64,000 nt of DNA from assembly GCF_017581965.1 (NCBI RefSeq), contig NZ_JAGEVF010000009.1:1-64000 (forward strand). Reading direction: 5' to 3'. Source of the stretch: Winogradskyella pelagia (GTDB taxonomy: Bacteria; Bacteroidota; Bacteroidia; Flavobacteriales; Flavobacteriaceae). The notes below the pieces were generated by a model that saw nothing but the letters and a program-made list of their open reading frames with translations, was not told the DNA's origin and did no database searches. The translations under genes and the position numbers were made by a program. Below are positions 27,190 through 36,511 of this stretch, in pieces; within the stretch, counting starts at the first letter, position 1; every line of letters begins with the position of its first letter.

Positions 27190-28104
27190 TTAAACGAGTA
27201 TAGTGGTGCTTTGCGATGTTGGCCCCTTGCCATACTCTAAATAAAAGTCGATTTTCCCTAAGTATAGGCCATAAGCACCTACTTGATTTACCAAAACAGT
27301 TTTATTTTCACTGTTTTTTTCAATCGTTGGTTTTGGCAAAAATGTGTGTGTATGACCACCAATAATCAGGTCTATATCCTTAGTCCTTTTTGCAATTGTT
27401 AGATCACTCACCTTCTTTGGGAAATTTTTGTACTCGTAGCCTAAGTGAGATAAACATATAATAAGATCACATTTTTTATCATCTTTTAAAAGGCGTGTCA
27501 TGTCTTGAGTTATTTCAATAGGATCTAAATACACGGTTTCTTTAAACATGCGCTTATCTACTAATCCAACCAATTCAATACCCAATCCAAAAACACCTAT
27601 TTTCATTCCATCTAGAGTAAAAATTTGATAAGGACTTACATGGCCATTCAAAATCGTATTCTTAAAGTCGTAATTTGCAGATAAGAACTCAAATTTCGCA
27701 TGAGGAAGTTGTTTGTACAGGCCTTCAATGCCATTGTCGAAATCGTGGTTTCCAATAGTTGCAGCATCGTATTTAAGCATGCTCATCAACTTAAACTCAA
27801 GTTCTCCTCCGTAATAATTAAAATAAGGTGTGCCTTGGAAAATATCTCCCGCATCCAGTAGTAAGGTATTCGGGTTTTCCTTTCTAATAGCGGCAATTAA
27901 AGAAGCTCTTCTTGCAACGCCACCTTTATTGGCGTTTCTTCCGTCATTTGGTCCAAAAGGATCAATATGACTATGAACGTCGTTTGTATGTAAAATGGTG
28001 ACTTTTTTTACTGATGGCGAGGTTAAAACATCAAGACCTAAGCCACCCAAGCTCGTAAGTGTGGAGGTTGCAATAGTCTGTTTTATAAAATTTCGTCTTT
28101 TCAT
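27190..28104 (-). CDS. calcineurin-like metallophosphatase, N-terminal half of a 5'-nucleotidase
   Basis: A 304-residue protein. The N-terminus KRRNFIKQT plus a hydrophobic stretch looks like a Tat-type signal (SRRxF-like). The body is a UshA-type metallophosphatase domain: DVHSHIDPFGP at about 42-52, LLLDAGDIFQG, GNHDFDNG at about 117-124, and GGHTHTF at about 250-256, giving all the di-metal ligands. The usual second half (5_nucleotid_C) is missing but is encoded by the gene just upstream at 28105-28863, which ends 1 nt before this start. The two proteins probably work together on periplasmic nucleotides. Confidence 0.9.
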   Translation of the reverse strand: MKRRNFIKQTIATSTLTSLGGLGLDVLTSPSVKKVTILHTNDVHSHIDPFGPNDGRNANKGGVARRASLIAAIRKENPNTLLLDAGDIFQGTPYFNYYGGELEFKLMSMLKYDAATIGNHDFDNGIEGLYKQLPHAKFEFLSANYDFKNTILNGHVSPYQIFTLDGMKIGVFGLGIELVGLVDKRMFKETVYLDPIEITQDMTRLLKDDKKCDLIICLSHLGYEYKNFPKKVSDLTIAKRTKDIDLIIGGHTHTFLPKPTIEKNSENKTVLVNQVGAYGLYLGKIDFYLEYGKGPTSQSTTILV

Positions 28105-28863
28105 TTAATTTACCTGTTTTCTAATAAACCTCTGGTCTATTTTTGCTTGAAGCGTATCTGTTTTTTTAAAGTGGTCAATTAAAACGCTTCTAATTTTATA
28201 GTCCAAAATAAACACACCTTCATTAGACTTAAAGAAATCCATTTTGTCGCCGCCATTATAGAGGTAATCATTTGTAGCTACATAATACGTTTTCTGATTA
28301 GAAATGGCTTCTCCCTTTAACGTCACCGATAATGGTTTGTAACTATCGTTAAACGTAATTTGTAACTGTTTTGAAATGGGATGTGCGCGTTTAGCCACAG
28401 AGAGATACTCTATCATTTTATGAATTTGAGAGCCCTTAAGGGCAACAACAACCACTGCATTTTCAAAAGGCATAACCTCGAAAGCTGTTCGTTTTGTAAC
28501 AGTTCCCATTGAAATAATAGATCTAATACCACCATGATTGAGAAGTACAAAATCGATATTTTTTGAGTATCGTTTATTGAAAATAGGATTACTTTCAGCG
28601 TATACAGCATCGGCCATTAGATTTCCAATCGCCGTATTTAAATCGCCATCTTTTTTAGAATAGGTCTCTGGTGCATAGGATAATACATTATCAAGTGAAG
28701 CATCAATATGATTGCGATAAGGCCTTATAAAAGCATTAATTGTACTGTCTGCCTCAACACTATAATTAATCTCTAGCCGCTTTCCTTCAATTTTACTTGT
28801 GTAATAGTGCCGATTACAAGAGAATAGTGCCAAACAAATAAAACAGAAAATAAATCGTTGCAT
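28105..28863 (-). CDS. 5'-nucleotidase C-terminal domain protein
   Basis: A 252-residue protein with a lipoprotein-like signal (LFSCNRHYY, Cys16). It carries the substrate-binding domain of UshA-type nucleotidases: NTAIGNLMADAVYAE at about 75-90, LLNHGGIRSI at about 108-117, PFENAVVVVALKGSQI at about 130-146, then the strand pair ending YLYNGGDKMDF. The metallophosphatase partner follows as a separate gene, so this is a split version of what is usually one polypeptide. A lipid-anchored binding subunit with an exported catalytic subunit is a reasonable picture but is inference. Confidence 0.88.
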   Translation of the reverse strand: MQRFIFCFICLALFSCNRHYYTSKIEGKRLEINYSVEADSTINAFIRPYRNHIDASLDNVLSYAPETYSKKDGDLNTAIGNLMADAVYAESNPIFNKRYSKNIDFVLLNHGGIRSIISMGTVTKRTAFEVMPFENAVVVVALKGSQIHKMIEYLSVAKRAHPISKQLQITFNDSYKPLSVTLKGEAISNQKTYYVATNDYLYNGGDKMDFFKSNEGVFILDYKIRSVLIDHFKKTDTLQAKIDQRFIRKQVN

Positions 28864-28913
28864 TCTATAAAAGATATTAACTAGGCTTTATACTATTTTG
28901 AAGGCGCATTTGT

Positions 28914-28921
28914 TACATTTG
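28914..28921 (+). promoter_or_regulatory. promoter -7 element for the DUF6913-dapA unit
   Basis: TACATTTG followed by C matches TAnnTTTG exactly, 18 bp before ATG 28940. A TTTA at 28887-28890 lies 23 bp upstream, a possible weak -33 box. Confidence 0.5.
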
Positions 28922-28939
28922 CACAAAGGTTAAAGATAA

Positions 28940-29458
28940 ATGTTTTTAAAGGCATTTAAGAAAAAATCAAATCAAAAATATGTCAACAATTTGTTGGCTA
29001 ATCGCAGGGCTTCGGTTAACTCAAAGAAGGTAGTAAAGGTTGGGGTACTTCTCCATATTGACGAGTATGATAATTTTGAGTCCTTTAGAACGTTTTTCAA
29101 AGCATTAGGTCTTAATGCTCCTACACACAAAGTAGTTGGTTTTGTAACTGACGATAACTATGAAGATAGCCAATGGGAAACGTTTTTTAGTCCTAAGGAT
29201 TTTGGTTGGAAAGGACGTATAAAAAATACTGAATTACAAGCCTTTATTGACCAAGATTTTGATGTTTTGGTGAGTTATTATAATCAGAAAGACTTGTATT
29301 TAGATTGGATTACAGCAGCGTCACAAGCTAATCTCAAAGTGGGTTTAACCAGAGAGGACGAACGCTTGTTTGATTTGTTTTTGGATGTTGATGCGAAAGC
29401 ATTTGAAACGTTTAAGACAGAATTTGAAAAGTATTTACACATTTTAAATAAATTATGA
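28940..29458 (+). CDS. DUF6913 family protein
   Basis: A 172-residue cytoplasmic protein with a basic N-terminus ([17 protein letters not shown]) and an alternating alpha/beta body. FKDFGWKG-like [10 protein letters not shown] at about 89-98, [18 protein letters not shown] and [17 protein letters not shown] are the blocks I associate with DUF6913. No catalytic residues are known. Its stop overlaps the dapA start by 4 nt, so it is translated with dapA. Confidence 0.75.
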   Translation: MFLKAFKKKSNQKYVNNLLANRRASVNSKKVVKVGVLLHIDEYDNFESFRTFFKALGLNAPTHKVVGFVTDDNYEDSQWETFFSPKDFGWKGRIKNTELQAFIDQDFDVLVSYYNQKDLYLDWITAASQANLKVGLTREDERLFDLFLDVDAKAFETFKTEFEKYLHILNKL

Positions 29459-30342
29459 TGAATCAATTTGTGGGCACTGGAGTAGCTCTAATAACGCCTT
29501 TTAAGGAAGACTTGAGTATAGATTTTGAAGCTTTAGAGGCACTTGTTGAATATAATATCGCAAATGGTATTGAATATTTGGTCATAAGCGGCACTACAGG
29601 TGAAAGCGTCACTATTACATCTCAAGAAAAGGAGGAAATTATTAGCTTTATAGTTAAAGTAAATAAGGGCCGCCTTCCATTGGTTCTTGGCATTGGAGGA
29701 AATAATACTCAAGCTGTTATTGATGAAATTAATACGACTGACTTATCATCAATTGACGCTATCTTATCCGTATCACCTTACTATAGTAAGCCTACACAAG
29801 AAGGAATTTATCAACATTTTAAAGCTATAGCCCAATCGACATCTACGCCCATTATTTTATACAATGTGCCAGGTAGAACATCTTCAAACATGCTACCGCC
29901 TACGACCTTGCGACTAGCTAATGATTTTGAAAATATTATTGCAGTTAAAGAGGCTGGTAATAATGTCCATCAATATTTGGAGCTGCTCCGCAATAAACCC
30001 ACAGACTTTCATATTATCTCGGGTGATGACGATTTAGCCCTAGGTGTTGCACTAGCGGGAAGTTCTGGAGTTATTTCGGTTATTGGGCAAGCTTTGCCTA
30101 AGGAATTTTCAGAAATGATAAGATTGGGAATAGCCGGCAAACCCAAAGAAGCTTATAAATTGCACTTTAGACTTATGCCAATGACAGCACTAATTTTTGC
30201 AGAGAATAATCCTGCAGGAGTTAAAGCCTTACTCAATGGTTTGGGTATTGCCCAATCTTTTGTGAGACTCCCCTTGGTAGAGGCCACGGACGCTTTAAAA
30301 AATGAAATAAATAAAGAGCTCAAAATTTTAGGTAAACGTTAA
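29455..30342 (+). CDS. dapA: 4-hydroxy-tetrahydrodipicolinate synthase
   Basis: A 295-residue class I aldolase that condenses pyruvate with aspartate semialdehyde, the first committed step to diaminopimelate and lysine. The pyruvate-binding GTTGES (46-51), the active-site Tyr136 in LYNVPGRT, and the Schiff-base Lys165 in AVKEAG are all present. A second ATG one codon in could also be used. The dapF gene is elsewhere (11998), so the pathway is split across the chromosome. Confidence 0.97.
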   Translation: MMNQFVGTGVALITPFKEDLSIDFEALEALVEYNIANGIEYLVISGTTGESVTITSQEKEEIISFIVKVNKGRLPLVLGIGGNNTQAVIDEINTTDLSSIDAILSVSPYYSKPTQEGIYQHFKAIAQSTSTPIILYNVPGRTSSNMLPPTTLRLANDFENIIAVKEAGNNVHQYLELLRNKPTDFHIISGDDDLALGVALAGSSGVISVIGQALPKEFSEMIRLGIAGKPKEAYKLHFRLMPMTALIFAENNPAGVKALLNGLGIAQSFVRLPLVEATDALKNEINKELKILGKR

Positions 30343-30425
30343 TTTAGAATTAAAGTTAGACCACTACGGAGAGACTTTTATATTTTGGCCCATAATATTT
30401 GTTTTCATAATCCGTTAAAAATAAC

Positions 30426-30433
30426 TAATTTTG
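30426..30433 (+). promoter_or_regulatory. promoter -7 element for bamD
   Basis: TAATTTTG followed by C is an exact TAnnTTTG match 15 bp before ATG 30448, with a TTTG at 30398-30401 upstream. It lies inside a longer in-frame extension, which argues that the extension is not translated. Confidence 0.55.
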
Positions 30434-30447
30434 CATTCTGTTTAAAA

Positions 30448-31251
30448 ATGATGAAAAAGCTTTTTTACTTTCTAATAATCACTGTTTTAATCTCCTCATG
30501 TAGCGAATTTCAAAAGGCGCTAAAATCTGAGGACACAGCATTAAAATTCCAATTAGGTACAGATCTTTATGAGGAAGGTAAATATAACAAGGCCTTCCGG
30601 TTGTTCGAGCAGATTTTACCTGCGTATAGAGGTAAGCCTCAGGCTGAAAAATTAACCTACATGCACGCCAATTGCTCTTACGAAATGGGCGATTATTACA
30701 TAGCTAGTTATCACTTTGATAAGTTTGTAGATATCTATCCGGAAAGTGAGAAAGCTGAGGAGGCCTCTTATCTCTCGGCTAAAGGATATTATTTTAATTC
30801 TCCTGTATATTCAAAGGAACAGAAAGAGACTATTGAGGCTATAGAGAAATTACAACTATTCGTTAATGCTTATCCCAATTCTAAATATTTAGCAGAGGCC
30901 AATGCCTTGGTAAAAGAATTAGATTTTAAGTTAGAGAGAAAGGCTTACGAGATAGCGAAACAATATGATTTAATAAAGGACTATAAGGCCTCAATTAAAT
31001 CCTTTAATAATTTTTTAGTAGATTTTCCTGGGTCTCAATTAAAAGAAGACGCACTTTTTTATAGATTTGATGCGGCTTACAATTTAGCAATTTTAAGTGT
31101 AGATCAGTTAAAACCAGACCGAATAGACGAAGCTATGGGGTATTATAATTATTTAACAAGAGGATTTCCCCAAACAAAATATTTGGACCAGGCAGAGACC
31201 ATGAAAGAAGAATTACAAAATCAATTAAGTGCTTTAACAACAAAAAGTTAA
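30448..31251 (+). CDS. bamD: outer membrane protein assembly factor BamD
   Basis: A 267-residue lipoprotein of the BAM complex that helps insert beta-barrel proteins. I take the ATG at 30448, because from there a lipoprotein signal with Cys18 (LISSCSEF) starts at once and the promoter element lies upstream; a frame from TTG 30385 adds 21 unlikely residues. The body is tetratricopeptide-like helix pairs (YEEGKYNKAFRLFEQIL, YIASYHFDKFVDIYPESEKAEEASYLSAKGYY), the usual five repeats. It heads the bamD-rpoZ-coaBC-DUF4835-recN run, a common Bacteroidota order. Confidence 0.94.
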   Translation: MMKKLFYFLIITVLISSCSEFQKALKSEDTALKFQLGTDLYEEGKYNKAFRLFEQILPAYRGKPQAEKLTYMHANCSYEMGDYYIASYHFDKFVDIYPESEKAEEASYLSAKGYYFNSPVYSKEQKETIEAIEKLQLFVNAYPNSKYLAEANALVKELDFKLERKAYEIAKQYDLIKDYKASIKSFNNFLVDFPGSQLKEDALFYRFDAAYNLAILSVDQLKPDRIDEAMGYYNYLTRGFPQTKYLDQAETMKEELQNQLSALTTKS

Positions 31252-31263
31252 TCTAAATATACA

Positions 31264-31590
31264 ATGGATTTAAAGAAAACGGATGCACCTGTTACATCGG
31301 TAACCTATAACAGAAACGAGATTGATGCGCCAACCGATAACATTTATGAAGCAATTTCAGTAATTGCTAAACGCGCAGAACAAATTAATACTGATATTCG
31401 TCGTGAGTTAATAGACAAACTAGAAGAGTTTGCAACTTACAATGACAGCTTAGAGGAAATCTTTGAAAATAAAGAGCAAATCGAAGTATCGAAGTTTTAT
31501 GAAAAGCTACCTAAGCCACACGCATTAGCGATAAAAGAGTGGTTAGATGATAAAATTTACCATAGAAATACTGAGGATACTCAGGAGTAA
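31264..31590 (+). CDS. rpoZ: DNA-directed RNA polymerase omega subunit
   Basis: A 108-residue protein of the Bacteroidota omega type. The core DNIYEAISVIAKRAEQIN at about 26-43 has the RPB6/omega pattern of the helix that wraps the beta' C-terminus. The extra C-terminal region (60-108, acidic then EWLDDKIYH) is characteristic of this phylum. Omega stabilises the core polymerase. It lies 12 bp after bamD and 6 bp before coaBC. Confidence 0.9.
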   Translation: MDLKKTDAPVTSVTYNRNEIDAPTDNIYEAISVIAKRAEQINTDIRRELIDKLEEFATYNDSLEEIFENKEQIEVSKFYEKLPKPHALAIKEWLDDKIYHRNTEDTQE

Positions 31591-31596
31591 ACTTCA

Positions 31597-32808
31597 ATGT
31601 CTGTTTTAAAGGACAAAAACATTTTATTAGGCATAACAGCTGGTATCGCAGCTTATAAGACTGCCAGCTTGGTGCGTTTATTTGTCAAGGCTGGAGCCGA
31701 GGTTAAAGTGGTGATGACTCCAGCTTCTAAAGACTTTGTAACTCCACTTACGCTATCTACTTTATCTAAAAACCCTGTTGTGTCGTCTTTCGTTGATGAA
31801 GACGATGATGGTCAGGTCTGGAATAATCATGTAGAATTGGGCCTATGGGCTGATTTTTTTGTTATTGCGCCTGCCACAGCTAACACTTTGGCAAAAATGG
31901 CCAATGGTGTTTGCGACAATATACTGTTGGCAACCTATCTTTCTGCTAAATGTCCAGTGTATTTTGCACCAGCAATGGATTTGGATATGTATAAGCATCA
32001 ATCCACTAAAAGTTCATTTGAAAAATTGCAGACTTTTGGTAATACAATGATTCCTGCAGGGATCGGTGAGTTGGCGAGCGGTCTTGTGGGTAAAGGGCGT
32101 ATGGCAGAGCCAGATGAGATAGTAGATTTTATTGAAGAAGATATTTTAAGTAGACTGCCATTAAGAGGAAAAAAAGTTTTGATAACTGCAGGCCCTACCT
32201 ATGAAGCAATCGATCCAGTGCGATTTATCGGAAATCACTCTAGCGGTAAAATGGGGTTTGAAATTGCACAAGCGGCTTCCAATTTAGGAGCGGAAGTCAC
32301 ATTGATTACTGGTCCTACACAGCAAAGTGTAGTTAGTGCCTTCGTTAATGTGGTTTATGTTACGAGTGCAGAGGAGATGTACCAAGAAGTTCATAAATGT
32401 TTTAATACTACTGATATTGCTATTCTTTCGGCAGCAGTAGCTGACTATAGGCCAAAAACAGTATCCTCCAACAAAATAAAAAAGCACGATGCTACGTTAA
32501 CTATTGAGTTAGAGAAGACTAAGGATATACTTAAGTCTCTTGGAGCTATTAAATCAAAGCAGGTGTTGGTTGGTTTCGCTTTAGAAACGGATAATGAAAT
32601 TGAAAATGCCAAAAAGAAATTAATATCTAAGAATTTAGATATTATTGTTTTAAATTCCCTTCAAGATAAAGGTGCAGGATTTGGTGTTTCAACAAATAAA
32701 GTTACATTTATCCTGTCTTCTGGAGAGATTATTGTCGGTGAACTTAAGTCAAAATCACAAGTAGCAGAAGATATAATGGACCTAGTATTAAAACAACTCA
32801 ATGCGTAA
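31597..32808 (+). CDS. coaBC: bifunctional phosphopantothenoylcysteine decarboxylase/synthase
   Basis: A 403-residue fusion making 4'-phosphopantetheine. The N-terminal CoaC flavoprotein part has GITAGIAAYKTASLVR at the start, the catalytic His in NNHVELGLWAD near residue 73, and PAMDLDMY at about 125-132. The C-terminal CoaB part starts near 186 with VLITAGPTYEAIDPVRFIGNHSSGKMG, then AVADYRP and the KIKK lysines of the CTP-binding site. The DUF4835 gene overlaps its end by 8 nt. The coaE gene is at 46074. Confidence 0.97.
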   Translation: MSVLKDKNILLGITAGIAAYKTASLVRLFVKAGAEVKVVMTPASKDFVTPLTLSTLSKNPVVSSFVDEDDDGQVWNNHVELGLWADFFVIAPATANTLAKMANGVCDNILLATYLSAKCPVYFAPAMDLDMYKHQSTKSSFEKLQTFGNTMIPAGIGELASGLVGKGRMAEPDEIVDFIEEDILSRLPLRGKKVLITAGPTYEAIDPVRFIGNHSSGKMGFEIAQAASNLGAEVTLITGPTQQSVVSAFVNVVYVTSAEEMYQEVHKCFNTTDIAILSAAVADYRPKTVSSNKIKKHDATLTIELEKTKDILKSLGAIKSKQVLVGFALETDNEIENAKKKLISKNLDIIVLNSLQDKGAGFGVSTNKVTFILSSGEIIVGELKSKSQVAEDIMDLVLKQLNA

Positions 32809-33688
32809 ATTAACCATATTTCTTGCATTTATATGTACGACTTTTTTAGTTGCCCAAGAGCTAAACTGCACAGTCTCAGTTATTGCACAACAAACAGGTA
32901 ATGATAATAATGTTGTATTTAAAACCTTGGAGCGGCAGCTCAATGAGTTTATAAACAATACCAAATGGACTGAAAAATCATTTGGCCAAGATGAGCGTAT
33001 TGCTTGTAGTATGGTTATAAATGTGAATCAGTATAATAACGATGCTTTTTCCGCAACGTTACAAGTATCTTCATCAAGACCAGTTTTTGGTTCTAGTTAT
33101 AGTTCTCCTGTATATAATTACAATGATAAAACCTTTAACTTTAGGTATATAGAGTTTCAGAATATGGTGTATAACCCAATACAGTTTGAATCTAATCTTA
33201 TTTCAGTATTGGCATTTCATGTTTACATGATTCTAGGTTTTGATGCTGATACCTTTGCCTTAAATGGAGGAGGTGAGTATTTTAAGCAAGCTCAAAATAT
33301 TGCAGCATATTCCCAGCAACTTAATGGTCAAGGCTGGAAGTTAGAAGATGGACTACAGTCGCGTTTTGCTTTAATAGACAATTTATTGTCGCCTACCTTC
33401 GAGGAGATAAGAATGGCCATGTACAATTATCACCGCAATGGTTTAGATCTTATGAGTGAGGACCTTAAGACAGGTAAAACGGAAATTACTAAGGTGGTGG
33501 AAGAATTGAATAGTATCCATTCAGTGCGGCCAAACTCATTTTTAATGCGTGTATTTTTTGATGCCAAAGCAGACGAGATAATGGATATCTTGTCTGGTGG
33601 GCCAACTGTAAATGTTGCAGAAACGGTAAATATTCTTAACCGAATTGCCCCAATGCATTCTCAAAAATGGAGAAATATCACCTATTAA
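32801..33688 (+). CDS. DUF4835 family secreted protein
   Basis: A 295-residue protein with a signal peptide (1-18, ending VAQ) and a body rich in short beta strands, with the opening ELNCTVSVIAQQTG typical of DUF4835. The blocks RIACSMVINVNQY, SSRPVFGSSY and HVYMILGFDADTFA are also of this family. No function is known. The position between coaBC and recN is conserved in many Bacteroidota, but the reason for the linkage is unclear. Confidence 0.87.
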   Translation: MRKLTIFLAFICTTFLVAQELNCTVSVIAQQTGNDNNVVFKTLERQLNEFINNTKWTEKSFGQDERIACSMVINVNQYNNDAFSATLQVSSSRPVFGSSYSSPVYNYNDKTFNFRYIEFQNMVYNPIQFESNLISVLAFHVYMILGFDADTFALNGGGEYFKQAQNIAAYSQQLNGQGWKLEDGLQSRFALIDNLLSPTFEEIRMAMYNYHRNGLDLMSEDLKTGKTEITKVVEELNSIHSVRPNSFLMRVFFDAKADEIMDILSGGPTVNVAETVNILNRIAPMHSQKWRNITY

Positions 33689-33753
33689 TTAGGTTGAGAA
33701 CCTCATTTTATTGCCGCTTTCTTTTTAATTTTGTTATGCTTAAATAGACCGAC

Positions 33754-35406
33754 GTGCTAACTTCGTTATATATAAAAAACTTTGCCCTAATTGATGAACT
33801 CGATGTAACGTTCAACAATGGCCTTACCATTATTACGGGTGAAACAGGAGCAGGGAAATCTATTTTACTCGGAGGCTTATCACTTGTCTTGGGCAAACGT
33901 GCGGATTTGTCTCAAATTAAAGATAAAGGTGAGAAATGTGTTATAGAAGCCACTTTCGATGTGGCCAATTATAATCTCAAAGGTATATATGCCGCGTTAG
34001 ATTTAGATTACGATGTACACACAATCATTCGTCGTGAGATTTTACCCTCTGGAAAATCAAGAGCCTTTGTCAATGACAAACCAGTGGTTCTAGAGAGTTT
34101 ATCCACTCTTAGTTCGTATTTAATAGATATTCACTCACAGCACCAGACACAGCAACTCGTGGAGGATAGTTATCAGTTTAAGGTTATAGATGCTTTAGCC
34201 GATAATGGTAAACTTATTGAAAGTTACGTTACAAAGCTTAAGGAATTTAAGTCCTTAAATTTTGTCGTGGGGGAATTGAAATCGTCAAAGGCAGAACTGC
34301 TAAAGGAATACGACTATAACAATTTTTTGCTCAATGAGCTCAACGAAATAGAATTAGATGTGCTCAATCTTGAAGATTTAGAAGAGCAATACGAAACTTT
34401 GAGTAATGTTGAAGATATCCAAGCAAAACTCAGTTTTATACAGGCGTTATTAACGGCAGACGACCAAGGTACTTTAGATCAGTTGCAGCGCCTTAAACAA
34501 GAACTAACGCACATATCAGAATTTGGGAAACCTTTCGCAGCCTTGCTCGAACGTGTGGAAAGTGTTACTATAGAACTAAAGGATATTCTAACCGAAGTTG
34601 ATGCCTTGGATGGTGACTTGTCTTCAGATCCAAAAGAATTGGAGGTGCTGAGCCAGAAACTACAAATTGTAAACAATCTGTTGCATAAGCATGGTGTTGC
34701 CAAGGTTGATGAACTGATTGTTATAAAAAATGACCTTGACGAAAAAGTAGGCCAAACCAATAACCTCGACGACCGAATTGCAGAAAAAGAAAAGCAATTA
34801 ATGCAGCTAACTTCAGAATTAGAGGAACAGTCAAAAGCTATCTCAAAAAGACGGCAAAGTATAGTACCAAAACTAACAGTGCAGTTAGAAATTATTTTGA
34901 AAGACTTAGGTATGCCCAATGCCAAATTTAAAATTAATGTTACAACCGCCGATAGCTTTAAGGCCAATGGAAAGGATCAGCTGGAGATGTTGTTTACAGC
35001 AAATAAAGGGAGTGTTTTTAAGCCCTTAAAAAATTCTGCCTCTGGAGGTGAATTGTCTCGTATTATGTTGGCTATTAAATCTATTCTCGCAGAATATATT
35101 CAGCTACCAAGTATTATGTTCGATGAGATAGACACTGGAGTTTCAGGAGAAATTGCCCATAAAATGGGAGGTATCATGCAAAACATGAGCAGGAAAATGC
35201 AGGTCTTTACCATAACCCACCTACCACAAATCGCAGCTAAAGGTAACTCGCATTTTAAAGTATTTAAAAAAGATAAAGACCAACAAACGCAGACCAATCT
35301 TAAAAAACTAAATGAAGAAGAGCGTTTGGTAGAAATCGCTCAAATGCTAGGCGGTTTAAATATTACCGAATCTGCAATGGCTCATGCCAAAGAATTATTA
35401 AACTAA
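33754..35406 (+). CDS. recN: DNA repair protein RecN
   Basis: A 550-residue SMC-like ATPase acting in double-strand-break repair. It starts at GTG 33754. Walker A GETGAGKS is at 29-36; two long coiled-coil arms (about 150-225 and 265-365) meet at a hinge; and the C-terminal ABC signature SASGGELSRIM plus Walker B IMFDEIDTGVSGE lie at about 428-460, followed by the ITHLPQIA switch. The intergenic region before it has no clear promoter. Confidence 0.96.
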   Translation: MLTSLYIKNFALIDELDVTFNNGLTIITGETGAGKSILLGGLSLVLGKRADLSQIKDKGEKCVIEATFDVANYNLKGIYAALDLDYDVHTIIRREILPSGKSRAFVNDKPVVLESLSTLSSYLIDIHSQHQTQQLVEDSYQFKVIDALADNGKLIESYVTKLKEFKSLNFVVGELKSSKAELLKEYDYNNFLLNELNEIELDVLNLEDLEEQYETLSNVEDIQAKLSFIQALLTADDQGTLDQLQRLKQELTHISEFGKPFAALLERVESVTIELKDILTEVDALDGDLSSDPKELEVLSQKLQIVNNLLHKHGVAKVDELIVIKNDLDEKVGQTNNLDDRIAEKEKQLMQLTSELEEQSKAISKRRQSIVPKLTVQLEIILKDLGMPNAKFKINVTTADSFKANGKDQLEMLFTANKGSVFKPLKNSASGGELSRIMLAIKSILAEYIQLPSIMFDEIDTGVSGEIAHKMGGIMQNMSRKMQVFTITHLPQIAAKGNSHFKVFKKDKDQQTQTNLKKLNEEERLVEIAQMLGGLNITESAMAHAKELLN

Positions 35407-35451
35407 GGCAGGTAAATCTGTATTGCTTAGGGATGAGGTGAATTTTAATAG

Positions 35452-35459
35452 TATATTTG
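35452..35459 (+). promoter_or_regulatory. promoter -7 element for fabI
   Basis: TATATTTG matches TAnnTTTG exactly, 39 bp before the fabI ATG. Confidence 0.5.
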
Positions 35460-35498
35460 AATTGAATAATTAAACCAATTAGACTAAAACAATAAATA

Positions 35499-36317
35499 AT
35501 GGCTTATAACTTACTTAAGGGAAAGAAAGGAATCATTTTTGGTGCTTTGGATGAAAATTCCATAGCATGGAAAACCGCAGAGCGTGTGCATGAAGAGGGC
35601 GGTGAATTTGTACTGACTAATGCACCAGTTGCAATGCGTATGGGGCAAATCAATGCCTTGGCAGAGAAAACAGGCTCTCAGATCATCCCTGCTGATGCTA
35701 CCTCAGAGGAGGATTTACAGAACTTGGTTGAGCAGTCCATGGAAATCTTAGGTGGTAAGTTAGACTTTGTTCTGCATTCTATAGGCATGTCTATTAATGT
35801 AAGAAAAGGTAGAGCTTATACCGACCAAAAATACGACTGGACCCAAAAAGGAACTGATGTTTCTGCGATGTCTTTTCACAAGGTAATGCAAACCCTTTAC
35901 AAAGAAGATGCCATGAACGAATGGGGAAGCATTGTTGCTTTAACCTATATGGCAGCGCAGCGCGTATTCCCAGACTACAATGATATGGCGGACAATAAAG
36001 CCTATTTAGAAAGTATAGCGCGTAGTTTTGGTTATTTCTTTGGTAGGGATAAAAATGTACGAGTAAATACCATTTCGCAATCACCAACACCTACAACTGC
36101 TGGTAGTGGAGTTAAAGGTTTTGATGGTTTTATTGCATATGCAGAGAAGATGTCACCCTTAGGCAATGCTACGGCCTTAGATTGTGCTAACTACACAGTA
36201 ACCTTATTTAGTGACTTAACACGCCGAGTGACATTACAGAATCTTTATAACGACGGTGGCTTCAGCAATATGGGCGTAAGTGATGCTGTGATGGATGTGT
36301 TTATGGAGAACAGTTAA
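35499..36317 (+). CDS. fabI: enoyl-[acyl-carrier-protein] reductase (NADH) FabI
   Basis: A 272-residue short-chain dehydrogenase-fold enzyme completing each fatty-acid elongation round. The cofactor region KGIIFGALDENSIAWKTA near the N-terminus follows the FabI pattern (G-x5-S-I-A-W). HSIGM is at about 91-95, and the catalytic Tyr and Lys lie in LTYMAAQRVFPDYNDMADNKA. SQSPTPTTAGSGVKGFDGF is the substrate loop region. The enzyme is the triclosan target in other bacteria. A terminator lies just after. Confidence 0.95.
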   Translation: MAYNLLKGKKGIIFGALDENSIAWKTAERVHEEGGEFVLTNAPVAMRMGQINALAEKTGSQIIPADATSEEDLQNLVEQSMEILGGKLDFVLHSIGMSINVRKGRAYTDQKYDWTQKGTDVSAMSFHKVMQTLYKEDAMNEWGSIVALTYMAAQRVFPDYNDMADNKAYLESIARSFGYFFGRDKNVRVNTISQSPTPTTAGSGVKGFDGFIAYAEKMSPLGNATALDCANYTVTLFSDLTRRVTLQNLYNDGGFSNMGVSDAVMDVFMENS

Positions 36318-36342
36318 TAATCACTTTTAAAATAAATCACTG

Positions 36343-36369
36343 AAAGCCGCTTAATACAGTGGCTTTTTT
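36343..36369 (+). terminator. fabI terminator
   Basis: The stem AAAGCC/GGCTTT plus an inner C-G pair (36343-36350 with 36358-36366) and a run of six T end the fabI transcript 25 bp after the stop. Confidence 0.75.
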
Positions 36370-36426
36370 GTTTATAACATGTTAACATAATTTCATTTAA
36401 CAGTCTTTTAACGTTTTTATCTGCGT

Positions 36427-36460
36427 TTTGTCGATTAGCTTAATTAGGGTGGTTATCTTT
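36427..36460 (+). promoter_or_regulatory. possible promoter for the T9SS/fibronectin-III gene
   Basis: TTTG at 36427-36430 and TATCTTT at 36454-36460, separated by 23 bp, form a plausible -33/-7 pair. The mRNA leader would be about 45 nt before ATG 36512. The -7 element lacks the final G. Confidence 0.4.
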
Positions 36461-36511
36461 TAAAGAATTAACATATTTTTAAGTAATACTAACTTAAATA
36501 CATAAATACAT

